NCBI GenBank assembly: GCA_027019165.1
Contig: JALUXC010000003.1
Coordinates: 62,001 to 126,000 of the forward strand
Origin: Pseudophaeobacter sp.
Lineage (GTDB): Bacteria > Pseudomonadota > Alphaproteobacteria > Rhodobacterales > Rhodobacteraceae
DNA: 64,000 nucleotides
Reading direction: 5' to 3'
Shown here: positions 8,875-16,987 of the stretch, piece after piece
How the letters are laid out: every line of letters begins with the position of its first letter
Position numbering within the stretch: the stretch's first letter is position 1
Program-made: the position numbers and the translations under genes
The notes under the pieces: model-generated
What the model saw: the letters and a program-made list of their open reading frames with translations, nothing else
Databases searched by the model: none
Told to the model about the DNA's origin: nothing

Positions 8875-8911
8875 AGCCACCAGCATAGGCAAGGTGGCGG
8901 TACTTGCAGAG

Positions 8912-9646
8912 TCACGATACCGTGTCTTCCTTGGCGGCCTTTGAAATCTGAGGCGGAATGCGCAGCAGAACGCTGCGCGATTGAGAGACAAATTCACGGC
9001 GATAGAGCACGGCGATGGTGATCAATGTGGCCAGGATCAACGGTATGGCCCCGGCCAGCCAGGCGGCAGAGGCCAGCGCGAAATAGGTGCAGCGCATGCC
9101 CCGGTTAAAGCTGCGCGCCGCCGTGATAGACAGATCTGCCGCCTGCGCCGCGCGCGGCAGGGCGAGGGGGTCATTTGCATCGTTGGGCACCGCCGCCATC
9201 AGCACCGAACAATAGCCAAAAAGCCGATGCGCCCAGACGTGTTTCAGGAAAGCATTGGCGAGAAACAGCAGGATCGTGAGGATCTTCACCTCCCAAACAA
9301 AAGCGGGCGCATGGTCCTGGATCAGATCCTCGGCCACTCCGGCCAGTTGATCGGTATTGCCGATCAGGGCCAGACCGCCGCCCATGGCGATCATCGAGGC
9401 CGAGGCGAAGAACGTGGTCCCCTGCCGCAATCCGCTGATCAGCTGCGCATCGAACATGCGGGGCTGGCGTGTTACCATCTGAACCATCCAGTCGCGGCGG
9501 AAATCGGCCATAAGGTACGACACCGAAGGCTTGTCGGCGCGGGGGTTTTCTATGCGCCAGCCGATCCAGATCCAGCCCGTGACAATTAGCGCCAGCGCAG
9601 CAAAATCCAAAGGTGAAAACAGGGCGATACGGTCAATCCAAATCAT
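8912..9646 (-). CDS. DUF599 family membrane protein
   Basis: A 244-residue protein with four hydrophobic segments (about 12-30, 74-100, 118-138 and 202-226). The motif RRDWMVQMVTRQPRMFDAQLI and the central QGTTFFASASMIAMGGGLAL are characteristic of DUF599, a family of bacterial and plant membrane proteins with no established role. Divergent from the glycolate oxidase operon. Confidence 0.82.
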   Translation of the reverse strand: MIWIDRIALFSPLDFAALALIVTGWIWIGWRIENPRADKPSVSYLMADFRRDWMVQMVTRQPRMFDAQLISGLRQGTTFFASASMIAMGGGLALIGNTDQLAGVAEDLIQDHAPAFVWEVKILTILLFLANAFLKHVWAHRLFGYCSVLMAAVPNDANDPLALPRAAQAADLSITAARSFNRGMRCTYFALASAAWLAGAIPLILATLITIAVLYRREFVSQSRSVLLRIPPQISKAAKEDTVS

Positions 9647-9692
9647 GCCGCCACCCTAGCGGAGCAACTGGTCCCTTGCCAGATGGTATGAA

Positions 9693-9713
9693 TTGGTAAT
9701 ATAACTTTACCAA
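9693..9713. promoter_or_regulatory. GntR/FadR-type operator upstream of glcD
   Basis: TTGGTAA-tataact-TTACCAA is a perfect 7-bp dyad. The TGGT...ACCA core is the consensus for the FadR subfamily of GntR regulators, which includes GlcC and LldR, regulators of glycolate and lactate oxidation genes. It ends 15 bases before the glcD start, directly abutting the AGAGGAG ribosome site, a position suited to repression. The regulator gene is not in this window. Confidence 0.55.
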
Positions 9714-9728
9714 AGAGGAGAGCCCGCC

Positions 9729-11177
9729 ATGGAAATGCCAGCCCCGGATCCCGCCATCCTGTCGCGCAAAGCCCATCTGGCGGCGCGCCTGTCCAAGGTT
9801 CTGCCCGCAGACGCCCTGATCGTGGATGAGGCCGAAACCCGTGCCTATGAATGCGATGCGCTGACGGCCTATAAATGTCCGCCCTTGCTTGCGGTGCTGC
9901 CGCGCAACACTCAGGAAGTGTCCGATGTGCTGCGCATCTGCCACGAGGAAGGCGTGCCCGTGGTGCCGCGCGGATCGGGCACTTCGCTGGCCGGGGGGGC
10001 CTTGCCAACCGCCGACAGCGTGATCCTGGGCGTGGCCCGCATGAACGAGGTGCTTGAGACCGACTACGAAAACCGCATCATCCGGGTGCAGACAGGGCGC
10101 ACCAACCTCAGCGTTTCCGGCGCGGTCGAGGAAGAGGATTTCTTCTATGCGCCCGATCCCTCCAGCCAGCTGGCCTGCGCCATTGCCGGCAATATCGCGA
10201 TGAACTCGGGCGGGGCGCATTGCCTGAAATACGGCGTCACCACCAACAACCTGATGGGTGTCACCATGGTGATGATGGACGGCACCGTGGTCGAGATTGG
10301 CGGCGCGCATCTGGACGCGGGCGGCTTGGATTTGCTCGGTGTGATCTGCGGCAGTGAAGGGCAGTTGGGCGTTGTGACCGAGGCGACCCTGCGGATCCTG
10401 CGCAAACCCGAGGGCGCCCGCCCGGTGCTGATCGGCTATGACAGCAACGAGATCGCCGGGTCCTGCGTCTCTGACATCATCAAGGCGGGCGTTCTGCCTG
10501 TCGCCATCGAATTCATGGACCGCCCCTGCATCGAGGCTTGCGAGGCCTTTGCCAAGGCGGGCTATCCGATGTGCGAGGCCCTCTTGATCATCGAGGTCGA
10601 AGGCAGCGACGCGGAAATCGACGCGCAGCTGGCTGTGATCAAGGAGATCGCCCAGTCCCACAATCCGGTTGAGCTGCGCGAGGCGCGCGACGCGGATGAA
10701 GCCGGGCGCATCTGGCTGGGTCGCAAATCCGCATTCGGGGCCATGGGGCAGATCAACGATTATATGTGTCTGGATGGCACGATTCCTGTGTCCTCTCTGC
10801 CCTATGTGCTGCGCCGCATTGGTGGGCTGAGCCAGCAGTTCGGGCTGGCCGTTGCCAACGTCTTCCATGCGGGCGATGGCAATATGCACCCGCTGATCCT
10901 CTTTGATGCCAACAAGCCCGGCGATCTGGAACTCTGCGAGGAGTTCGGCGCCGAGATCCTCAAGCTATGCGTCGAGGTGGGCGGCTGCCTGACCGGCGAA
11001 CATGGCGTTGGCATCGAAAAGCGTGACCTGATGCTGCATCAGTATTCTGCCGAGGATCTTGAGGCGCAGCTGCGCGTGAAGGACGTCTTCGACCCGCAGT
11101 GGCTCTTGAACCCTGCCAAGGTCTTCCCACTGTCGGTGACCGAGAACCGCCGTGCGCCTGCTTTGGCAGCGGAATGA
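9729..11177 (+). CDS. glcD: Glycolate oxidase subunit GlcD (FAD-linked oxidase)
   Basis: A 482-residue flavoprotein of the FAD-binding-4/FAD-oxidase-C family. The FAD-binding region has VVPRGSGTSLAGGALP and AIAGNIAMNSGGAHCLKYG; the C-terminal domain carries NVFHAGDGNMHPLILFD and GEHGVGIEKRDLM, hallmarks of GlcD and D-lactate dehydrogenases. With GlcE and GlcF, which follow, it oxidises glycolate to glyoxylate at the membrane. RBS AGAGGAG precedes the ATG. First gene of glcD-glcE-CPCC-glcF. Glycolate from phytoplankton is a plausible substrate for a marine organism (inference). Confidence 0.96.
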   Translation: MEMPAPDPAILSRKAHLAARLSKVLPADALIVDEAETRAYECDALTAYKCPPLLAVLPRNTQEVSDVLRICHEEGVPVVPRGSGTSLAGGALPTADSVILGVARMNEVLETDYENRIIRVQTGRTNLSVSGAVEEEDFFYAPDPSSQLACAIAGNIAMNSGGAHCLKYGVTTNNLMGVTMVMMDGTVVEIGGAHLDAGGLDLLGVICGSEGQLGVVTEATLRILRKPEGARPVLIGYDSNEIAGSCVSDIIKAGVLPVAIEFMDRPCIEACEAFAKAGYPMCEALLIIEVEGSDAEIDAQLAVIKEIAQSHNPVELREARDADEAGRIWLGRKSAFGAMGQINDYMCLDGTIPVSSLPYVLRRIGGLSQQFGLAVANVFHAGDGNMHPLILFDANKPGDLELCEEFGAEILKLCVEVGGCLTGEHGVGIEKRDLMLHQYSAEDLEAQLRVKDVFDPQWLLNPAKVFPLSVTENRRAPALAAE

Positions 11178-11220
11178 CCCCGCGCCCTGACAACAGTTTT
11201 TGATAGGTTTGGAACAGACC

Positions 11221-12345
11221 ATGATGCGACCCGAAAGCGAGGCCGATCTGGCCCGCATGATCGCCGAGGCCAAGGGGCCATTGAACATCCAGGGCGGCGG
11301 CACCCGTGGCATGGGCGTTGAAGGGGAAACCCTGTCCTTGTCAGCCCTCAGCGGTGTGGAACTTTATGAACCCGGCGCGCTGACGCTGGTAGCAAAGGCC
11401 GGAACGCCGGTGGCCGAGATTGAAGAGCTGCTGGCGGGCGAAAACCAGCGCCTTGCCTTTGAACCTGCAGATTATCGCGGGCTTCTGGGCACCGACGGCA
11501 CGCCTACGATCGGCGGGGTCTTTGCCTCCAATATCTCTGGACCACGCCGCATTCAGGCAGGCGCTGCGCGGGATTTCCTGCTGGGCGTGCGGTTTGTCGA
11601 TGGCGCCGGGCAGATCGTCAAGAACGGGGGCCGGGTGATGAAGAACGTCACCGGCTATGATCTCGTCAAGCTGATGTCCGGCGCGCAAGGCACGCTTGGG
11701 GTTCTGAGCGAGGTTTCCTTCAAGGTGCTGCCACGGGCCGCCAGCATGGCGACCGTCTCGGTCGCGGAACTGGATCTGCCAGGCGCGGTGCGGGTGATGT
11801 CGGCGGCGCTGGGTTCGCCCTTTGATGTGACCGGCGCGGCCTATGACCCGGACAGCATGACCTCCCATATCCGCGTCGAAGGCTTTGCGGAGTCGGTGGA
11901 GTATCGCTGTGGAGAGTTGATCAAGATCCTTGGACAGCACGGAACCGCCGAACGTCGGGATGACACCAACGATCTTTGGCAGGGCATTCGCGATGTCTCA
12001 GCCTTCCACGGGCGCGCTGGCGATGTCTGGCGGATTAGCGTCAAGCCCTCGGATGCGGTCGAACTGGCACCGCGCCTTGGTGCCACCGCGCTGCAATTTG
12101 ACTGGGGTGGCGGCCTCGTCTGGGCCTTGATGCCCGAAGGGCGCGATCTGCGCATAGCGATGTCAGGGGCAGGCACCGGGATGGAGGCGATCCCGGGCCA
12201 TGCCACGTTGATCCGCGCCAGTGCGGATACCTGCGCACGACTGGGACGGTTCGAGCCGCAACCGGCACCTTTGGAAGCTCTGAACAGGGGGCTGCGCGCG
12301 CAATTCGATCCACGCGGCATCCTGAATGCGGGGCTGATGGGATGA
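11221..12345 (+). CDS. glcE: Glycolate oxidase subunit GlcE (FAD-binding)
   Basis: A 374-residue second FAD-binding subunit: LNIQGGGTRGMGV, LGTDGTPTIGGVFASNISGP, FVDGAGQIVKNGGRVMKNVTGYD and GAQGTLGVLSEVSFKVLP fit GlcE. A TTG at 11200 extends the frame by 7 residues, but ATG 11221 gives the family-like N-terminus MMRPESEADLARMI. It begins 43 bp after glcD. Its stop overlaps the start of the next gene (ATGA at 12342-12345). Confidence 0.95.
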   Translation: MMRPESEADLARMIAEAKGPLNIQGGGTRGMGVEGETLSLSALSGVELYEPGALTLVAKAGTPVAEIEELLAGENQRLAFEPADYRGLLGTDGTPTIGGVFASNISGPRRIQAGAARDFLLGVRFVDGAGQIVKNGGRVMKNVTGYDLVKLMSGAQGTLGVLSEVSFKVLPRAASMATVSVAELDLPGAVRVMSAALGSPFDVTGAAYDPDSMTSHIRVEGFAESVEYRCGELIKILGQHGTAERRDDTNDLWQGIRDVSAFHGRAGDVWRISVKPSDAVELAPRLGATALQFDWGGGLVWALMPEGRDLRIAMSGAGTGMEAIPGHATLIRASADTCARLGRFEPQPAPLEALNRGLRAQFDPRGILNAGLMG

Positions 12346-12650
12346 TCACGCGGGGGCGCCGGAAACAGGCCGCACGCCGCGTGGCCCGCGCGCTTCAGCA
12401 GGGCAGGCCAAAGAGTGCTTGCCATTGTTGCGGTTGCCTGACGATCAGCGAGCGTGGCCGCCACGACATTTGTCCCGTTTGTTTCTGGGAGGATGACCCG
12501 GACCAGACGCCGGAACAGGATCTTGGAGGCGCCAATCCGATGTCCCTGATCGAGGCACAAGCCAACTATAAGAAAATCGGCGCCTGCGAGCCTGCCATGC
12601 TGCCCCATGTGCGTGCTCCGGGTCCACATGAACACGCCCCGGAGATCTGA
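12342..12650 (+). CDS. CPCC-family cysteine-rich protein inside the glc operon
   Basis: A 102-residue protein with a CHCCGCL motif and CPVCFWEDDPDQTPEQD, the pattern of the cysteine-rich CPCC family (zinc-ribbon-like, function unknown). The usual CPCC is CHCC here. The N-terminus is very basic (RGRRKQAARRVARAL). It overlaps glcE by 4 bp and ends 1 bp before glcF, so it is co-translated with glycolate oxidase subunits. A role in metal or Fe-S handling for GlcF is conceivable but unproven. Confidence 0.8.
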   Translation: MITRGRRKQAARRVARALQQGRPKSACHCCGCLTISERGRHDICPVCFWEDDPDQTPEQDLGGANPMSLIEAQANYKKIGACEPAMLPHVRAPGPHEHAPEI

Positions 12651-12651
12651 C

Positions 12652-13986
12652 ATGCAGACAGTATTTACCGACGACCAGCTCAAGGATCCCGGCATCCAGC
12701 GCTCGAACGAGATCCTGCGATCCTGCGTGCATTGCGGGTTCTGCACTGCCACCTGCCCGACCTATCAGGTGCTGGGGGATGAGCTCGACAGCCCGCGCGG
12801 GCGGATCTACCTGATCAAGGACATGCTTGAGAACAATCGCGTGCCGGATGAGAAGACGGTCAAACACATCGACCGCTGCCTGTCCTGTCTGGCCTGCATG
12901 ACCACCTGTCCCTCGGGCGTGCATTACATGCACCTGATCGACCATGCGCGGGCCTATATCGACAAGAATTACAAACGCCCCTTCACCGACCGCGCGTTGC
13001 GCTGGGTGCTGGCGCGCATCCTGCCCTATCCGATGCGGTTCCGTGTGGCCTTGTTCGGTGCGAAACTGGCGCGGCCCTTTCGAGGGGTGATGCCGGATGC
13101 CCGCCTGCGCGCGATGCTGGACATGGCACCGAAAGAGATTCCTCCGGTCAGCCGCAACGATGATCCGCAAAGCTTTGCCCCCGTCGCCCCGCGCAAGAAA
13201 CGCGTGGCGCTGATGACGGGCTGTGCTCAGAAAGCGCTCAACACCGATATCAACGATGCAACCATCCGCCTGCTGACCCGGCTTGGCTGCGAAGTGGTCG
13301 TGGCCAAGGGCGCGGGCTGCTGCGGCGCGCTGACCCATCACATGGGCCGCGAGGACGAAAGCCACGCGACGGCGGCCAAGAACATCCGTGCCTGGTGCGA
13401 CGAGATCGACGGCGAAGGTTTGGACGCCATCGTGATCAACACCTCCGGCTGCGGCACCACGGTCAAGGACTACGGGCACATGTTCCGAAACGACCCTCTT
13501 GCGGCGGATGCGGCGCGGGTGTCGGAGCGAGCGATGGATATCTCTGAACTGTTGATGCAGCTCGACCTGCCCGAAGGCGGCGATAAAGGGCTGACGGTCG
13601 CCTATCACGCGGCTTGCTCGCTACAGCATGGTCAGCAGATCAAGACCCACCCCAAGACCCTGCTGAAACGTGCAGGCTTCAAGGTGGTGGAGCCTGCCGA
13701 CAGCCACCTTTGCTGCGGGTCTGCCGGGACCTACAACCTGATGCAGCCTGAAATCTCCGGTCAGCTCAAAGAGCGCAAAGTGAAAACGCTGGAGGCCAAG
13801 AACCCCGACCTGATCGCAGCGGGCAATATCGGCTGCATGATGCAGATCGGATCGGGCACCAAGCTGCCCATCGTGCACACGGTTGAGCTATTGGATTGGG
13901 CAACAGGTGGTCCGAAACCGCCCGCGATGATCAAGGGCAACGGTCACGCCGCCAGCGGAAAAGACCAGGTGCCGATCTTGCGCTAG
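12652..13986 (+). CDS. glcF: Glycolate oxidase iron-sulfur subunit GlcF
   Basis: A 444-residue protein with two 4Fe-4S ferredoxin motifs (CVHCGFCTATCPTY near residue 24 and CLSCLACMTTCPSGVHY near 75), followed by two CCG domains (GAGCCGALTHHMG and SHLCCGSAGTYNLMQP). This is the standard GlcF architecture for passing electrons from the flavin subunits to quinone. ATG 12652 is used because GGAG in the end of the preceding gene serves as ribosome site; an earlier in-frame ATG at 12607 lies inside that gene. Confidence 0.96.
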   Translation: MQTVFTDDQLKDPGIQRSNEILRSCVHCGFCTATCPTYQVLGDELDSPRGRIYLIKDMLENNRVPDEKTVKHIDRCLSCLACMTTCPSGVHYMHLIDHARAYIDKNYKRPFTDRALRWVLARILPYPMRFRVALFGAKLARPFRGVMPDARLRAMLDMAPKEIPPVSRNDDPQSFAPVAPRKKRVALMTGCAQKALNTDINDATIRLLTRLGCEVVVAKGAGCCGALTHHMGREDESHATAAKNIRAWCDEIDGEGLDAIVINTSGCGTTVKDYGHMFRNDPLAADAARVSERAMDISELLMQLDLPEGGDKGLTVAYHAACSLQHGQQIKTHPKTLLKRAGFKVVEPADSHLCCGSAGTYNLMQPEISGQLKERKVKTLEAKNPDLIAAGNIGCMMQIGSGTKLPIVHTVELLDWATGGPKPPAMIKGNGHAASGKDQVPILR

Positions 13987-14002
13987 CATCAGAGCCCATC
14001 AA

Positions 14003-14062
14003 CCCTACGCCGCAACTTGCCCGCCTTCGATGTCTTGCGCTGCAGGGCGGCGTAGGGATTTT
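14003..14062 (+). terminator. Terminator-like hairpin after the glc operon
   Basis: An 11-bp perfect stem CCCTACGCCGC (14003-14013) / GCGGCGTAGGG (14047-14057) followed by ATTTTG, 16 bases after glcF. The loop (33 bases) is itself GC-rich. The U-run is short, so termination efficiency is uncertain. Confidence 0.5.
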
Positions 14063-14130
14063 GAGATGTTCTTCCGGCTTTGCCTGACATACCCTTTGAC
14101 CCAGAACTGAAAGCGTCAGAGGATCTTCAG

Positions 14131-14595
14131 ATGATTATTCGCGATGCCGTGTTGGGCGATGTTCCGCAGATGAGCGCCTTTCTCAAAGAGCTTACGGCCT
14201 CCGGCAAACGGAAGAGCCCGGATGATGAGACTTTCGTGCGTGCCAACTACATTGAGGATCCCGGCAAAATCCGCTGCTCGGTAGTTGAGGAGGATGGCAT
14301 CGTACTCGGGTTTCAATCCCTCAAACGCGCTGAGGCTGGCAACCCATGGGGCGTTGAGCCCGGTTGGGGCATTATCGGCACGCACATCAGGCCCTCTGCC
14401 GCCCGTCGCGGTGTGGGGCGTGCGCTTTTTGATGTGAGCCGAAAAGCCGCCAAAGATGCGGCGATTGAAAGGATCGATGCGTCGATTGCCGCTGATAACC
14501 CCGAGGCCCTCGCCTATTACGAGGCGATGGGATTCAGGACGTACCGAACGCCTGACGGGCTGATCTGCAAGTCATTTGATGTTGCGGAAGGCTGA
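14131..14595 (+). CDS. GNAT-family N-acetyltransferase
   Basis: A 154-residue GNAT protein. The acetyl-CoA loop is seen in IRPSAARRGVGRALFDVSRK (R-R-G-V-G-R-A), and the C-terminal NPEALAYYEAMGFRTY is the classic motif D/B. ATG 14131 is chosen because AGAGG lies 8 bases upstream; a TTG at 14080 would extend the frame without support. The acceptor substrate is unknown. It lies 23 codons or so before a second acetyltransferase on the same strand. Confidence 0.85.
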   Translation: MIIRDAVLGDVPQMSAFLKELTASGKRKSPDDETFVRANYIEDPGKIRCSVVEEDGIVLGFQSLKRAEAGNPWGVEPGWGIIGTHIRPSAARRGVGRALFDVSRKAAKDAAIERIDASIAADNPEALAYYEAMGFRTYRTPDGLICKSFDVAEG

Positions 14596-14666
14596 GCCTT
14601 TTTGACCTCTCGGATACAATGAGGTTAGCCTGCCTGACGACATTTTTTTGCGATAGAGCCGGTCAA

Positions 14667-15221
14667 ATGAAATTGCTTAAACCCAGTGTTGATGAAATCC
14701 CTGCCTACCTTTCCGCCCTGAAAAGAGGCTGGTCTCCAGACAACCTGCGCCCTGAAGTCGCGCAAGAACAGATCGCTAGGATATCAGCTGACGCGGGTTC
14801 TTTTGTTGCAAGCCTTGAGGACCCGACTGCACAGGCTGGTCTGATTACCCTTCCAGACGGTTCCAAGGTGCCGCGCCTGCCCAGCATGCGCAGATGGATA
14901 TGGGATGACGGCTTTTGCGGCCACATCAGTCTGCGCTGGAAACCGGGCACAGAAGAGCTGCCGCCCACCTGCTCTGGCCACATTGGCTATGCTGTCGTGC
15001 CTTGGCGGCAGGGAGAGGGGCTGGCCTCGGCGGCTCTTGTTGCGCTTCTTCCCGAGGCGAGGAGCGTTGGCTTGCGGTACGTCACGATCACGACCAGCCC
15101 CGCAAATGCTGCATCGGTTCGCGTCATCGAAAAGGCAGGTGGGACACGTGTCAGAACCTATACTGCCGATCAGGCGCTGGGTGGACATCAGACTTTGGAG
15201 TTCAAGGTTGTACTGATCTAA
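14667..15221 (+). CDS. GNAT-family acetyltransferase, COG3981-like
   Basis: A 184-residue protein beginning MKLLKPSVDEIPAYLSALKR. The middle segment has FCGHISLRWKPGTEELPP, GHIGYAVVPWRQGEGLASAA and the C-terminal TTSPANAASVRVIEKAGG, which match predicted acetyltransferases related to COG3981. ATG 14667 fits the family N-terminus better than ATG 14619, although its ribosome site is weak. Substrate unknown. Confidence 0.82.
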   Translation: MKLLKPSVDEIPAYLSALKRGWSPDNLRPEVAQEQIARISADAGSFVASLEDPTAQAGLITLPDGSKVPRLPSMRRWIWDDGFCGHISLRWKPGTEELPPTCSGHIGYAVVPWRQGEGLASAALVALLPEARSVGLRYVTITTSPANAASVRVIEKAGGTRVRTYTADQALGGHQTLEFKVVLI

Positions 15222-15343
15222 GCTCAGGACAGGTTAAGACTACACACTGGTTTACAAGAGAAGGCGGAATATGCGGATCGGCTTCAATCGCACGGCCTTG
15301 CCCCAATTTCGCCAAATGGGCTACCTATCCTGATGGCAGGGTT

Positions 15344-16168
15344 ATGAAGGAGAACCGGGTGCGGGGTTGGATGATTGCGGTTTTGGCGGCTCTGCTGCCA
15401 GCGGTGGCGCTGGCGGGTGACAGTCGCCTTTTGCGCCTTGATACCACCGATGCGGGCCGCGATTGGGAGGCGGTGGGCCGCCTTGACGTCAACGGCGAAG
15501 GTTTTTGCACAGGCTCGCTCATCGCGCCGGATCTGGTTCTGACGGCGGCTCATTGCCTGTTCGATGGGCGCACCGGGCAAAAGATCGCGCCTGAAACCAT
15601 CGAGTTTCTTGCTGGCTGGCGCAACGGACGGGCCTCGGCTTACCGTTCGGTGCGGCGGGCTGTGATCCACCCGGATTATGTCTTTGACGGAGAGGTCTCG
15701 ACCGGCCGGGTTCGCAAGGATATCGCGCTGTTGCAGCTGCAGCGCCCCATTCGAAATACCACTGTCATCCCGTTTGAAACCGACCGCCGTCCCCGCAAGG
15801 GCAGTCGCATCGGCGTTGTGTCCTATGCCCATGACCGATCCGAGGCGCCCTCCTTGCAAGAGGTCTGCGCCGTGACCGCGCAGCAGCAGGGGGTGCTTGT
15901 CATGTCCTGCGATGTGGATTTCGGTTCGTCCGGCGCGCCGGTGTTTTCCTTTGAGGGAGACTTGCCCCGCATCGTTTCGGTTGTTTCCGCCAAGGCTGAG
16001 GTGAACGGACAGCGGGTTTCGCTGGGCGCCTCGTTGGGGGAGGAGCTCGATCTTTTGCAGGCGCAGCTGACGGGCACCCACATCGGCAGCCGCATGCCTG
16101 CGGGTGTTGGCCGGGTGCAGGTCGGCGACGGCCGCCGCGCGGGCGGGGCAAAGTTCATCCGCAACTAA
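15344..16168 (+). CDS. Trypsin-like serine protease (S1 family), exported
   Basis: A 274-residue protein with a signal peptide (basic MKENRVRGW then a hydrophobic run, cleavage after AVALA near residue 24). The catalytic triad is visible: His in LTAAHC, Asp in RKDIALLQL and Ser in DFGSSGAPVF. Two extra cysteines (GFCTGS, EVCAVT, SCDVDF) may form disulfides. GGCAGGG precedes the ATG at 15344; longer upstream frames overlap the acetyltransferase gene. It acts in the periplasm or outside. The SSGAPV serine motif resembles the GSSGSP/V8-like bacterial variants rather than GDSGGP. Confidence 0.88.
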   Translation: MKENRVRGWMIAVLAALLPAVALAGDSRLLRLDTTDAGRDWEAVGRLDVNGEGFCTGSLIAPDLVLTAAHCLFDGRTGQKIAPETIEFLAGWRNGRASAYRSVRRAVIHPDYVFDGEVSTGRVRKDIALLQLQRPIRNTTVIPFETDRRPRKGSRIGVVSYAHDRSEAPSLQEVCAVTAQQQGVLVMSCDVDFGSSGAPVFSFEGDLPRIVSVVSAKAEVNGQRVSLGASLGEELDLLQAQLTGTHIGSRMPAGVGRVQVGDGRRAGGAKFIRN

Positions 16169-16193
16169 AGGTCCGCTTGTCGTCTGTCGGCCT

Positions 16194-16219
16194 CTTGAAA
16201 CGTCATTCTCAATCCATAT
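16194..16219 (+). promoter_or_regulatory. Heat-shock (RpoH) promoter of the hsp20 gene
   Basis: CTTGAA (16194-16199), a 14-base spacer and CCATAT (16214-16219) match the sigma-32 type consensus of alphaproteobacteria. It lies about 105 bases upstream of an hsp20 start codon, leaving a long leader. Confidence 0.55.
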
Positions 16220-16227
16220 GTCGATCG

Positions 16228-16324
16228 TGTCCGGGTCGCCGCCAAGCGGGGCCCGGTAGAGACCGCCCGGCCCCCGATGTGGGCGGGCACGCTTGAAAAT
16301 CGCTCTAGGATGAGGATGACACAT
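16228..16324 (+). promoter_or_regulatory. Possible ROSE-like RNA thermometer in the hsp20 leader
   Basis: The roughly 100-base leader has a GC stem (GGGGCCCGG near 16240 with CCGGCCCC near 16268), and just before the start codon it has UCGCU (16300-16304), which can pair with AGGA at 16313-16316 with one bulged G. A U-Y-G-C-U strand masking AGGA is the hallmark of ROSE thermometers, found upstream of small heat-shock genes in alphaproteobacteria. Assigned by eye only. Confidence 0.4.
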
Positions 16325-16789
16325 ATGCGTAGTTTTGATTTTGCACCGCTGCACCGTGCAACCGTTGGCTTTGACCAGATTGCCGACCTGATGGACCGGG
16401 TCATGAGCAGCGACGTGAGCCAGCCCAGCTACCCCCCTTACAACATTGAAAAGATCGACGCCGACAGCTATCGGATCTCGATTGCCGTTGCCGGTTTTGC
16501 CGAGGCCGATCTCAGCGTTGAGGTCAAGGAAGGCGCCCTTGTGGTGGCTGCCCGCAAGGCCGAAACCGAGGAAGAGCGCACCTTCTTGCACCGTGGAATT
16601 GCCACACGTGCCTTTGAGCGCCGCTTTACCCTGGCCGATCACGTGCGCGTCACCGGTGCCAGCCATGCGGATGGCATGCTGCACATCGATTTGCAGCGCG
16701 AAGTGCCCGAGGCCCTGAAGCCGCGCCGGATCGAGATTGCCTCTGCCGCGCCCCAGCGCGCCGCACTCGATGCGCAGCAGGTCAACTGA
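16325..16789 (+). CDS. Small heat-shock protein Hsp20 (IbpA-like)
   Basis: A 154-residue protein starting MRSFDFAPLHRATVGFDQI, the canonical start of alphaproteobacterial IbpA-type Hsp20. An alpha-crystallin domain spans about residues 38-130 (YNIEKIDADSYRISIAVAGF ... DGMLHIDLQREVPE). It holds unfolding proteins in soluble form. ATG 16325 has GAGGA 8-9 bases upstream; earlier ATGs at 16310 and 16316 overlap that site. A heat-shock promoter and a candidate thermometer lie upstream, and a terminator downstream. Confidence 0.93.
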   Translation: MRSFDFAPLHRATVGFDQIADLMDRVMSSDVSQPSYPPYNIEKIDADSYRISIAVAGFAEADLSVEVKEGALVVAARKAETEEERTFLHRGIATRAFERRFTLADHVRVTGASHADGMLHIDLQREVPEALKPRRIEIASAAPQRAALDAQQVN

Positions 16790-16862
16790 GCCGCCGCACC
16801 CTTGTAGGCTAACCCAGTTCTGACACTCCCCGAGGCCGCTGCCCCCATGGCGGCCTAGCCTT

Positions 16863-16897
16863 CCCCCGTGTCCGCATGACGGATGCGGGGGCTTTTC
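16863..16897 (+). terminator. Rho-independent terminator of hsp20
   Basis: CCCCCG-tg-TCCG / CGGA-tg-CGGGGG forms a long stem with a short loop, followed by CTTTT. It lies about 75 bases past the hsp20 stop. Confidence 0.8.
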
Positions 16898-16912
16898 TGC
16901 TCCATGGCAGAT

Positions 16913-16927
16913 ATGTGTCAGACACAT
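16913..16927. promoter_or_regulatory. 15-bp palindrome, candidate TetR operator
   Basis: ATGTGTC-A-GACACAT is a perfect palindrome with a single central base, 60 bases before the start of the TetR gene. Length and symmetry are typical of TetR-family operators, so autoregulation is likely. Confidence 0.45.
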
Positions 16928-16987
16928 GGGCTGACCGCATGGTAGGGCGGCCTCCTTTCTGATAGAAGTATCGGGAAAGGACAGACC

